From positions 1,426,001 to 1,490,000 of the forward strand of contig JAHNUO010000001.1 of assembly GCA_019787685.1 (NCBI GenBank): 64,000 nt of DNA, given 5' to 3'. The position numbers were made by a program, and so were the translations under genes. The notes under the pieces were generated by a model. It searched no databases. It was not told where the DNA came from and saw only the letters and a list, made by a program, of their open reading frames with translations. Shown in pieces: positions 1 to 11,001 of the stretch. The stretch is from Chiua virens (taxonomy: Eukaryota > Basidiomycota > Agaricomycetes > Boletales > Boletaceae). Every line of letters begins with the position of its first letter. The first letter of the stretch is position 1.

Positions 1-1429
1 ATTCGCACCAACGACTGTGTCGATTTCCGCTTGTGCCCGTGCTTGGACTTCCTGGGTGCTGCAACATGGTAAGCATGAACCATTGGAGTGTCGCTGCAGT
101 CTGCGAGCAAGATAAATTCTCCTACGTCACGCATCTACATGCATTCGGACTGACCGTTTCTGAACCACCTGTCAGATGAAAGTAGATCGGCGGACTGAGC
201 TCTAGTTTATGCACTGCTAGAATACCTAATAATTACCTTGAAAAGCTGACGTACACATGTCTTTCAGTGATTGAAGTTGAGATGGATCGTTTTCATCGAT
301 GCTCTTGAGGAGATCGAGGGCCACTGAAGTAGTACTAGTGGGATCCCGGGCCATAGCCTACACGAAGCCTGAGTGAGTTCGATCTGCCGACCTGAATAAC
401 ATGTAAGTTTCACCTCGCGTTTTCTAGCATGTTTAAAGGGTTCTTCTACCATCTGCATGGCGCAGTACTTGGAGATGGCTGCATTGCGGCTGATAGAAGC
501 GCCTGGAAGCCACCCAGGCAAGCTGAGAACTAGAATGCTGTCAGTTTGAAAGTGCCAATGAAAGTTCAAGTAGACACCTGCGAAAAGGAAAGGCATCGAC
601 GATAGCCGCTCGTTCTGGTGTCAAGTCTGCTAGGGCGAGTTCGTTCCCACGTTCGAATAGCTCGACGAGATGATCATGGTCATGGGCAACTTCGTAATCA
701 TACACAATCGACATGATCACGGCCGCAGAAAATCTAAGCATACACTCTTATTCAGCGGGTATACTTGGTGTGTCGAATTACTTGCCTTTGGATATGCATG
801 TACCGATCATGGGGCGCTTTGAGGAAATCCAAGACGAGCTGACGAGCCTTTCTCAGCTGAATAGGTCGGTAAGCGAGAGAAACTTCAGCTTTGAAGGCTT
901 GATGAAACATTTTCCTCTGAGAACGCCAGTAATCGCCATATGGCTCCAAAGCGAAGTGGAAGGACCATCCATAGCTTTTAAAACAGCAGGTTAGCGATCT
1001 TCACATGTAAGTAAAATAGCCAACGCACGGATCTCTCGTTGAAAAATAAGGTCTGTCTGAGTAAATGCGGGATCGTCGATCGAAAAGTTCCTTTGCAATC
1101 TTCTCCGAGTTGATCACAATGATGTCTTGCTTAAACACACGGATCACATAGATGTCACCTATTGTGTCGTAGTAACTCTCCGACGATTATAGGAAGCAAA
1201 TGAACAGGGTATACGCACCATATTTATTCCCCCATTCGGTGTAAGTTAACCAAGGTTTCATAGCGTCGATACTGAGAAAATTCCCGACAATGGGAAGAGG
1301 AGATGGTCCAGGAGGAAGACGAGAACCTCGCATGGATCGTCGTCGCCCCTTGAGAAAAGTGAATGTCGAGACCACCGCTCCTAAGGTTACCAAGACGAGC
1401 ATTGAATTTAGAGATATGAAGCTACTCAT
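1..1429 (-). CDS. cytochrome P450, copy 1 (5' part only; cut by window edge, one frame break)
   Basis: Membrane-anchored haem monooxygenase of the fungal secondary or xenobiotic type. The start at 1429 gives a hydrophobic anchor, a basic stretch (FLKGRRR) and a proline hinge (PPGPSPLPIVGN). Later exons read RSRIYSDRPYF, then LEPYGDYWRSQRKMFHQAF (C helix), then VLSLPGWLPGASISRNA. The I-helix motif GGSET lies on a 14-nt micro-exon at 155-168, and the following exon reads AATLQWFMLTML. The ExxR and haem-binding parts would lie before base 1. Against copy 2 there is one extra base near position 50, just after LQHP, which breaks the frame before the VQARAQAEID stretch. So it is either a decaying duplicate or carries an assembly error. 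The P450 family is certain; I cannot name the substrate or subfamily. Confidence 0.85.
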
Positions 1430-3159
1430 GTTGGGCGATGGTGTGAGAGCGAAAATCAAGGATGGAGACTTACCGTCCCTTTCAACAGCCGCTCAGCTCC
1501 AACATTGATAAATCGATGATGCGGCTACACGGAGATTAGCGTGAGATAAGCCTCTAAAACAGCCTAGAAGAAGACCTATGAAGTAGTCGCTACAGAAGAG
1601 GGAGCGATTCAATATCAGACGACGATGTGGGGAGTTCGTCGCATGTACTGACGTGGGTGCATTCGGTGGCAAAGCATTCGGATGTGTTGTACACCGATGT
1701 CCAATCTTTTACTGAGTCGAGCATGTCTCACTACACCATGATCATTTCAAAAACATAACCAGAGTGACCAGATCAGAAGGTTTCAGGTAGCGTACCGATA
1801 TAGCGGGATGAAACATTTTAGCTCGGGAGCTTTGGTCTAGGAAGTGTGTGCACATATTCCGATCCACTCCTTTTAGACGGCATCGACCCGGAATGTCATC
1901 GATTATCGTCTCAATCCCATCTCTGGTTGACAGTGGCATTACGTGTAGGATACAGCGCGTCCCTTTCGGCCTCATTAGCGAAAATGTCGTCGTGGGGTGG
2001 GTTGTGAATAATTGTACTGACAGCACCATCGTTACTTCTTCAAGTGTTCGTGTTGTATCGAACATATTAGATAACGTGCACCGACGCTTCATAATTCGTC
2101 CTGCGATGGCGAGCTCCTTTCATCCCAGAAACCGTAGAAATACTGTTTGACGCAACCAGCACAGCGGGTAGCGCTGAACATATTGCAAGACCACCTGCTG
2201 GGTAACCTGCAGCTAATATCTTGAAGAGCACGAGAGTCCTGTTTGTAAAGAGGGTGACAACGGCACCGGACGAATGCGAACGTGGAAGCACCCGAAGGCA
2301 TGACAAGCGATTGGCGACGTGAGAAGATAGCAGGGAGAGAGAAGAACGCAGTGGACATGGAAGGAGGAAGAGAAAGAACTGAGGACGCTGAAATTGTGAT
2401 CGCTGTCCTTATATGCGCTCGGGATTGAAGTTGGGCCACAGGTCACCCGCCTGATCGAGAACTACGCCGAGTGCCATCAGCGGGGAAAGCCGACTTTGTC
2501 CCAACCAGAAAACCAACTCTCCGTCACGGTGAATCTTCAAGCTTCAAGCTTCAGTGACACGTCATGGTCGTTACTTGGTGTTGTATCCAACCGTTCGAAC
2601 TTCGAACGGTGCTGGACTCGGAGGACACTGGCAGCAATTGGAATGTAAGCCTCCTTCAATATTAACCAGCAAATTTCCTGACCAGGCCCGGGAGGAAAGC
2701 CAAGTTGCTCTTCCGATTTCACTGCCAGTGCCGCATCGCTTGCCAGATTTACCATGCATAGCCTAGTAGTAACTTTCGAGACTTCGAGTCAAACACCCGA
2801 ACATATCTGGGTATGCACTATGCGATTGGAATGATGGAGACTCGCAGTAATGTGACTATCGACACGGTCTGCTGGCCTTGGATAATTGGTTAACATTTCA
2901 ATTTCAGTTCTAACTTTAGTAAGTATGTAATAGCTTTGTATAATTACGTAAGTCAGACGTAGTGCATCTTCATCCGACTTGATGATCCGAGTAGTATGAC
3001 AATTTGGACAATCAAGTACATTTTATTTTCAAGAAAGATATCATAATATAGATCGTACAAGGAAGTTCGAGAGCAGGACACGATAGCACACAAAAAAACA
3101 AAGTAATATTTACATTTTAGGCAGCTTCCCAGTTGCTGACTTCAGTAAAAGTTTGTGCT
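1430..3159. other. intergenic region between the two P450 copies
   Basis: About 1.7 kb with no gene I can support. It is AT-rich towards 2880-3120. It holds a 9-bp-arm inverted repeat (CCGTTCGAA-C-TTCGAACGG, near 2590-2608), a CTTCAAG-rich stretch near 2534-2552, and a weak ORF with a TATA-like box, listed separately. Both P450 genes read leftwards, so the left part should contain the copy 1 promoter and the right end the copy 2 terminator. Confidence 0.6.
2089..2358 (-). CDS. doubtful short ORF with promoter-like upstream sequence
   Basis: An ATG at 2358 opens an 89-codon frame that matches no family I know. On the same strand it is preceded by pyrimidine-rich sequence and a TATAAGG box near 2411-2417, the usual look of a fungal core promoter. 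The predicted product begins MSTAFFSLPAIFSRR and ends QDEL. That end resembles an ER-retention signal, but in so short a frame this may be chance. A second frame across the same bases is also hydrophobic, so a frameshifted or spliced gene is possible. Low confidence. Confidence 0.18.
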   Translation of the reverse strand: MSTAFFSLPAIFSRRQSLVMPSGASTFAFVRCRCHPLYKQDSRALQDISCRLPSRWSCNMFSATRCAGCVKQYFYGFWDERSSPSQDEL

Positions 3160-5369
3160 TCAAACGTCCACCGCTGCAAGCTTTTGGAGGTCGGCGGGTG
3201 ACAGTCGTGGTACGAGGGAACAAGGGAATGGGAGGGGTGCTCTGTCGAAGAATATCAATCGAAGGACGGCCGACGCTTTGTATGCAAGTACTTACGTGGT
3301 TACTCCATGACTGAAACTCGGTTCAAAGTCCAATTCTTTGCCGTGTTCATCTACGGGCTTCTTTATCTTGAAAGCGCACAAGATGGACACCATTGCAATC
3401 CAGATAGGAGCTGTCAGCAATGTAACGGCCTGGACACACGCGCCTGACGAACTGGGTTGCAGTATATCCGGAACAACAAAAAGCCATGGCAAAATACCTC
3501 CCAAAACCAAAACCAACACTGTCAATGGACCGGTCGTTAGCGAGTCTCCCGTCTATCAAGAATCTTTCAGGTTTGAACATGTCTGGTTCCGGGTAGATTT
3601 CTTCGTTGTAGTTCATAGCCCTGCAGAAGAATGTATCAAAATCCTGTTAAGATGAGAGACTATACTAACCAGACATTTGGTACCAATGTAGAGCCTAGCA
3701 TGTATGAGACAGAGTCAAACACCAGCGTAACATTTAACTACATTATTACCTTTCGGGATGAACATGCCCTCATAAACGTCATCGTCTGTAGAAGCATGCG
3801 CAACTCCTAAGAGGGAGTTAAGGAGTTTAGAATGAATGCCGGCGTCGTGGTCGAAAAACACACACCAAGAGGTGCAACGGGATGTAATCTCAATATCTCG
3901 ATCAAAATGGCTTCAATGTATGGTAGGTTCGGTCTGTCGTCAAAGCCCGGGAGTTGATTCGCGCCAACAACTGCATCGATCTCCGCTTGTGCTCGTGCTT
4001 GGACTTCTGGATGCTGCAATATGGTAAGCACGAACCATTGCAGTGTCGCTGCGGTCTGCAATCAAAATGAGTTCTCTCATGTCACGCATCCTATATGCTT
4101 CAGACTGACCGTTTCTGCCCCGGCTGTTGGGTGGAAGTAGATCGACGAATTGAACTAAGTATATGCCACTCGAATATCTGATACTTACCTTGAAACGCTG
4201 ATGTACATGTGTCTTTCAGCAATTGAAGTTGTAAAGGATTGTTCTCATCAATGCTCTTCAAGAGATCGAGCGCCACTGAAGTACTGTTACCCATGGCCTA
4301 CACAAAGTAAATTCGGTCTCTGTGAAGCTGAATCACATTCAAGTTTCACCTCGCGTTTTCTAGCATGTTTAAAGGGTTCTTCTACCATCTGCACGGCGCA
4401 ATACTTGGAGATAGTTGCATTGCTGCCGATGGAAGTCCCTGGAAACCAACCTGGTAGGCTGAGGACTATAATGCTGATCAGCTTGAAAGCTTCAACGGAA
4501 CTAAAACAGACACTCGCGAAAAGGGAAGGCATCGAGGATGGCCGCTCGTTCTGGTGTCAAGTTTGCCAGAGCGAGCTCATTCCCACGTTCGAACAGCTCG
4601 ACGAGATGATCATGGTCATGGGCAACTTCGTAATCATACACGATCGACATGATCACGGCCGCAGAAAATCTAGGCATACACTCCTATTTAGTAGGGATAG
4701 GCATCTTTGTCTGTTGAATTGCCTGCCTTTGGATATGGATGTACTGATCGTGGGGTTTGCTGAGGAAATTCAAGACGAGCTGACGAACTTTTCTCAGCTG
4801 AATAGGACGATAAGTAGAAGAAGCTTCAGCTCTGAAAGCTTGATGAAACATTCTCCTCTGAAAACGCCAATGATCGCCATACGGCTCCCAAGCAAAGTGG
4901 AAGGTCCAACCATAGCTTCAAAACCAATAGGTTAGCGATGCTGACGTGTGACTAAAATGACCAACGCACGGAACTCTCGTTGCAAAATAGGGTCTATCTG
5001 AGTAAATGCGCGACCGGCGATCGAAAAGTTCCTTTACAATCTTCTCCGAGTTGATCACAATGATATCTTGCTTAAACACTCGGATCATACAGATTTCACC
5101 TATTATGGTGTGATAAGTCACTGACGAATACAGTAGGCAAATGGAGAGGAAGGGCAACCATATTTATTTCCCCATTCAGTGTATGTTAACCAAGGCTTCA
5201 TGGCGTCAATGCTGAAAAAATTGCCAACCAGGGGAAGAGGAGATGGTCCAGGAAAGTGACGAGAACCTCGGACGGATCTTCGTCGCCCTTTGAGGAAAGT
5301 GAATGTCAAGATCGCTGCCCCTAGGGCTACCAAGGCGAGCATTGGAGTTGGAGACACGAATCGACTCAT
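3160..5369 (-). CDS. cytochrome P450, copy 2 (complete, with one frame break near the haem signature)
   Basis: Haem-thiolate monooxygenase, tandem paralogue of copy 1 on the same strand. In order: N-terminal anchor and proline hinge (GPSPLPLVGN); EPYGDHWRFQRRMFHQAF; PGWFPGTSI; I-helix AGAETT, whose AGAET part is on a 14-nt exon (4110-4123); EILR (the ExxR motif); PERF; and haem signature FGFGRRVCPGR, split by an intron after FGFGR. The protein ends LPFPCSLVPRLSPADLQKL and stops at 3160. About ten small introns. Near 3405-3410 one extra base separates CPGRYIADSS from the expected IWIAMVSILCAFKI, so the frame breaks just after the haem cysteine. The first intron's donor is GTTGCC where copy 1 has GTGCGT. 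Either a young pseudogene or an assembly error. Substrate unknown. Confidence 0.88.
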
Positions 5370-6155
5370 GTTGGGCAAGGTCGGGAGAGCAAAAATCAAA
5401 GGAGGAGCACTTCCTGTCCTTTTCAGCTCCAACATTGATGGCAGTGGCTAGACGGAGGTTAGCGTGAGATACGTCCCCGAAACACCCCCAGAAGAAGAGT
5501 CGGGAAATAGTGGTTCCCCGTACTATCCGCTCAACCGAGGCAAAGTGGTACATCGCCTAGTACCGGATATGGATACCTGCCTCCAGCTTGCGAACCTCGC
5601 TTTCCAAAACAAAAACATTTTACATCATAACGGCACTTGGTGAGATTCCGTGGGTTTGGTGGACTGAGAGCGCAAGTTCGACAACTTGAACAGACTGGCC
5701 GCAGTTGAATGACATTGATTCATGAAGTGCTAGCGCAGTTTCAATATCCGCCTCCCCTCCGCGGTCAAATCAGAACCAACGGTCATTATTAGACAATGAT
5801 GTGGTCCGAAAGCGACTGTGAGTGTACACCCACCTAGTGGATGTCATTTGATCAGTAGACTCGGGAGTCGGAGTCCGATAGGTTGTACAATTGCCAGTGT
5901 ACGTCGATGGCTGATCTTGTTACCTGTATCGTTGCAAGAGTTGGTTAAATCATGGTCAGTAGACTGAAGGTCTATACCGCACCGACATGATGTTAAAATT
6001 TTATCTTGTGTATTTCGTCCTAACTTGAAGGAAGTGTGTCGTCCATCAGCGCTCAGCGCTTCAGCACTCAACCGGCGTGCCAACAATGATTCCAATTTCG
6101 GACCCACGGCCCACACTGCCAAGAACTTCTTGAACTCCACCCGCCAATCAGCACC
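5370..6155. other. intergenic: divergent promoters of P450 copy 2 and HIS3
   Basis: About 790 bp between two genes reading away from each other. Copies 1 and 2 of the P450 still resemble each other for a short distance upstream of their starts, marking the edge of the duplicated unit. I found no coding potential and no confident transcription-factor site. Confidence 0.5.
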
Positions 6156-6973
6156 ATGCTAGGAAGAACCGCAACTCTCTCTAGAAAAACGAACGAAACA
6201 CAGATTGAAGTGTTTGTTAATCTTGACTGTGCCCCTGGTTCGGGCCAGGTGCAGACCATCGATGTATCAACCGGCATCGGCTTCTTAGACCATGTACTTG
6301 GCTATTTCTCCGTAACGTGGCTGCCTTGAAAAAACTTATCTGATCCACTAGATGTATCATGCACTGGCAAAGCATAGCGGGTTGTCTTTGACCATGAAAT
6401 GTCAAGGAGATCTTTGGATCGATGACCACCATACTGCAGATAAGTATCGCACTTTCGGGTTGGTATGATCATGTCCTAAGGATGACGCACAAGATAGTGC
6501 GATAGCATTGGGTACCGCATTCAAGCAAGCCCTTGGAGAAATCAAGGGTATCAAGCGATATGGGACGGGATTTGCGCCCCTCGACGAAGTATGACCACAT
6601 CCTAGATGCACGTCTGTATCTGAACGTTCTCTCACATATGCTAGGCGCTTTCCCGTGCGGTAATCGACATCTGCTCTCGTCCGTATTGCGTCACCGAGCT
6701 TGGCTTGAGACGCGAGAAAATTGGAGACCTCTCAACGGAGATGATCCCTCATGTTTTCCATTCCTTCGCGATGGCGGCCGGCGTGACTCTTCATGTAGAT
6801 GTCCTTCGTGGTGAAAACGATCATCATCGGTGTGTTACAATCTACAAGCCATGCAAGCGCCTACAACCTTCCCTAGATCTGAATCCGCATTCAAAGCGGT
6901 GGCCCTGGCAATCAAGCAAGCCATCGAACAGACGGGTGGGAACGAGATACCGAGCACAAAGGGTGTGCTGTAA
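6156..6973 (+). CDS. HIS3: imidazoleglycerol-phosphate dehydratase
   Basis: Cytosolic enzyme of histidine synthesis that dehydrates imidazole-glycerol phosphate to imidazole-acetol phosphate. The start at 6156 gives [19 protein letters not shown]. Metal-binding histidine motifs are in order: [28 protein letters not shown], and GENDHH. The product ends [12 protein letters not shown], typical for the family. Five exons. Intron 1 lies inside the LDHM motif. Intron 2 follows HHTA and starts with ATAAGT at 6440 instead of GTAAGT; splicing from there to the AG before ATAGTGCG restores the family sequence, so the site is probably mutated or misread. Intron 4 joins DHHR to SESAFKA. It converges on the M13 peptidase gene, with 177 bp between stops. 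Confidence 0.95.
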
Positions 6974-7150
6974 GCCAAATATCCTTTTAGTTATTTCCAC
7001 TGGCTTCACTTTTCAAGTAATGCAAAAATCTTACAACAAAATTCATATGGAACGCAGACTGAATGTTGATCAAATGAAATACATATCATTGAGTAGTAAC
7101 AGAAGTTCTGAGTACTATATTGAATACAGCCGATATACCCTAACTCGCGT

Positions 7151-10100
7151 TCAGGACCAGAAGATGCATCTCTTCTCTTGTGGGGGGTTCAGCTACGTGT
7201 AAAGTAGTAAACAGGCGTAGCTGACTCGGAAGAACAAATAATCTCACCTTCGCCCATCTCGGACATTTGAATGCCTTGGCGAACTCAGGGATGTTAGAGA
7301 CCGTACCCTCTGTACGGTAGCGATTTGGAGAGTGAGGATCTGTTCGAACTCGTTGCAACTGAAGGCAGAAATCATGAGTAGTCAGAGATTCAGCAGGAGT
7401 CGGCGGTGCTCACAGCATCCGCTGGTCGGTTGTTCATGGCCCATGTGCGTGCAAAGGAAATGTAGAACATTTGTTCCCTGTACGTGTTGGACATGCGACA
7501 TGGGTGTAGGAATAGAGTAATGCACTTACCTTGTGTAATCTTCTAATCCGGGAAGAAGGTATTCATATCCAGCATCATACGAGTCTTCGTACTGAGCTTT
7601 CCATGCGCGGTAGGCTTGAATAAGACCACTGTCACCAATATTTTCCCCGGACGTACTGAAAGGCCAAGTCAGTTTCCTCAGAAGGCTTCGGATAAACTGA
7701 CTCACAGGTTTCCCTGTCAAAGCAGATGTCGAAAGAACTTAGTACCCCAAAGAAGTGAAGACTCACATTGATATGTACTAAACCACCTCTACCATCGTCA
7801 ATGGTGTACTCTGTCTTTCGTCAGAGAGTAGCAGAAATAGGAATCGAACGTATTACCAGAATATTGTTCAACGATACAGTCCTGACGAATTTGATAAGCA
7901 TCGCTTGTTTGGCGAGTCCACCACTCTTCTAGTTTTCCTTGTTCATTGTAAAGTCGCCCAGCAGAGTCGAAGGCATGCTATGCTCTCGTGAGTGTTGAAA
8001 CAAAGAACCTATGCAGAGGGGCCTACCGTGAGTTCGTGGGCAGCGACCATACCAAATGATCCGTATGATAGATAGCCCGGCCTGAATGACTGTAAGAACG
8101 CGTTCACTCCAACATCAAGTAATACATACCATTCATGGGAATAAAAGGGTGGTTGCAATATGCCAGCCGGGAAGACGATCTATTCCACCAAATCAAAATC
8201 CAGTAATCCTTACACCTGCTGATTGACGCACCTCGTTTCCCGTAGGGTTGTAATATGCGTTCACAGCCGCTGGTGCCATCTCCCACTCGTCAAGATTCCT
8301 TGACTTACCTAACTTTTGCCACATCTTGTAGACATCAGAAGATCTGGCATGCGATGTCAGAATGACTCCTGGCTGCCCGATACAACAGAACTGACGCAGC
8401 ACTTAGCATATTCTCGAAGAATGTATCCACATGAACCTTGACAAGTGTATAATAGCTCACTAGAGAGCGAGCATCACGTGTGTCGGGATATAATGGGAAG
8501 CCAATCTTCTTTCGAATTGCCTCCGCCTTCCGGCGGGCTTTGCGAGCTGACACTTCGTCCATCCACTCCACCCGTTCCAAAGACCTCTCGAACGCATTTA
8601 CAATGTCTGGGCATTGAACAGTAAGAAAGCCAAGTTTACAAGACACAACCTGAGCTTACCAGATATAATCCCAGTGGCCCTTTCCTGTGACTCGCTGGGG
8701 AAGGTTGCGTTGACGAAATACCTCCCCGTAGCAAAACCCATCGCGGATTCTACCTTACGCATGCAGAACTCAGATCGCTCCCCGACAGCTCCCGGTCTGA
8801 GCCCGTTGAGAACCTCCTGTAACTGCCGCACTGCCTTCCACGCTTTCGTCGACGCTCCCAAGTTAGGGGCATATTTCAAGGCAGCGCGAACGACGAGATA
8901 GGCCTCGATGACGTCAGAAGATGTACGCTCTAGAATTCGCGAGAGAGAGCTTGGGTATGGCTTGTAAGTGATGATTACACGACTGGGAAAGAAGCGCGGG
9001 GTGAACGTGGCAAAGTAGTCAGGAAAATTGATCTGAGGAAGCGCAGCTTTGAGCGTATTGATATTCGTCGGGTTGTATGTCCCGAAAGGATCTTGCTCCA
9101 GTTTGTCTAGGTCTAAAGTAGCGGCTGCTACTTCGGACTCGAACTTGACGACTCCCCGCGCCAGCTCACGTGCCTTGCGGAATGGATCCTCTGTCTGCCT
9201 GGTATCGTCATCTCCATCCTTTCCATCCTCTTCCCTGTCCCAAGGAGGCCAGGGCCAAGGAGGCCAAACCCGTTCTTCATCTTCCAGCTGTCCTGTTTGG
9301 AGCATGCTGTTCGGACGTCCATTTGGCATGTTCAACACGTCCACGACTTCGTCGTCACGTAGGGTAACCAAAAGTTTTTCAATTACATCTTGATAAATAC
9401 TGAGGACGCCTTGCTCCTTATAGTATTCCTAACAAATGGTGAGCGAGTGTGCAAGATATTTAATTTCCCTTGCGTCATACCTTTGATGGCAACCCCAGGG
9501 GAGCCTGAGTAAACCAGAGCGTCATGGCATTCGGATCAACACCGGCATCACCGTCAACGAAAAATTCAAATAAGGCGTCAACCCCTGTGGAGAAGCTAGA
9601 TCAAAAGGATTGGACAGGGCTCAGACAAGGCTAACCTCTGGAATGCATGTAGCCGAGAGCGTTGGACAGTCCATGTCGCGGATTGAAGGTATTGACATCG
9701 ACACGCTTCCCACGATATATCATCCTAATGTTGTTTACGAATTGCTGCAGAGGGGCTTGACCGAGATAGTCAAGCTTTGCCTCATCCATGCAGGAAGCAT
9801 AGAGGGTGCGGAGTTTGTGGAGTAATTGGTCGTCCCAAGAATTATCATAGACGGCCGTTCCAGATTCGAGGATGTTCTGAATAACCTGCCAGTTCTGCTC
9901 GGTAAGGACCGAGAAAGAGTTGATGGCACCCTTGTCGCCTGGAATTGGATGTGACGCAATCCAACCGCCGTCTGACTATGGACTCAGCTCTGAAGGGTAT
10001 ATATAAGATCCGGCCCACGCACTAGCAAAATCATAAAAGTTCTCGCATGGGTCATAAGAGGTATCTAGCGAAGCCAAGATTGACGCGGAAAGGATGATAC

Positions 10101-10825
10101 ATTCCTTGGTGAGACACACTTCCTGTAAATGAAGGGGCGAGTCAAGATTGATGATACGACGAATGACAGCAGCTCGCACCTTTGATGGTCCGGGGATAGG
10201 GGATTCTGGAGGACCGGTCGGTTCAGGCCCAACAATAACGGTGCGCGTGACATGATCAGTGGTTGTGTAGGTGGAAACAGAGGTATGGACTGCGGTGGTG
10301 GTAGTTGTCTTAGTAGCGGTCTTTGTAGCAGTCGTGATATCAAAGATAGTAGAAAGGGCAGTGGAGACTGCGGTAGTGGTGGTAGCGGAAATGAAGGTGG
10401 TAGCGGCGGTGGTAGTACGTGTGACTGTTTGAGTCTCTGTCGTTGTCTGCGTACCATTACCATGATCACCCCCGCCTCCCTTTCTGAGATTGAGTTTATG
10501 TTGCGCCCCGGCGAACAAGCCGATGAAAACAGAGCTTATGAGTAAGAGGACGAGTACTTCTACGAGAAGGACCTTTGTGAGGCCAGTGAGGGGTTCATGT
10601 ACAACTTCTGTGAGACGACCGACTCGAGAGCGCTGCGGTGAAGGCGGGCCTGTGGTATTCTGCTCTCTATCGTTGCCGCCGTTGCTTAAGAGCGGTGCGG
10701 CTTCTGTAGGCAAGTAAGTCACAGGTTACGAAGAGAATGAAACAAGGTGTACCGTGATCCCGTTCGTTTGGAGACCTCGTATTTGGAGAGCGTGGATTCG
10801 GCGACCTTGGCTGACGGTCCGTCAT
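7151..10825 (-). CDS. M13 family zinc metallopeptidase (neprilysin / endothelin-converting-enzyme type), type II membrane protein
   Basis: Predicted membrane-bound zinc oligopeptidase. The start at 10825 gives a short cytosolic part with RSPN repeats, then one membrane helix ([19 protein letters not shown]). A long Thr-rich linker follows (about 10250-10470), which is likely O-glycosylated. Next come the conserved [14 protein letters not shown] entry, [18 protein letters not shown], the zinc site HELTHAFD, and the third ligand in GENIGDSG. The end, CIFWS, is close to the family's usual C-x-x-W terminus. The gene has many short introns and the HExxH codons are split by one. An unusual Trp/Pro run followed by acidic residues sits near 9190-9275. 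The gene shares a 176-bp promoter with CDC45. Substrate unknown. Confidence 0.93.
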
Positions 10826-11001
10826 GATGACGGTGAAAGATGGACCAGCAAGATGGCGTGCGGCGAGCTTAAGTATGCCAGGACGCGTGCCCACCGTATG
10901 CTCTCCACGCGGTATCCGGGAACCGACCAACTCAGGGGTCACAATAAATGTAAATAAACACGGTCGCGTCTTTGCTAGTAACTTTGGTAGTAAGTAGTGT
11001 A
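10826..11001. promoter_or_regulatory. divergent promoter, M13 peptidase / CDC45
   Basis: The two start codons point away from each other with 176 bp between them, so both 5' UTRs and core promoters must lie here or overlap. I see no clear TATA box. The call rests on geometry only. Confidence 0.5.

Noticed and set aside
4201..4935. 244-codon plus-strand ORF across P450 copy 2
   Set aside because: It is the antisense shadow of P450 exons; the minus strand carries all the conserved motifs.
6705..7202. 165-codon plus-strand ORF
   Set aside because: Its first part is HIS3 exon 4 in frame, but it then reads through the last intron, the final exon out of frame, and the spacer; the spliced HIS3 model explains it.
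9049..9393. Plus-strand ORFs over the M13 peptidase
   Set aside because: Ser-rich shadow of the peptidase reading frame on the other strand.
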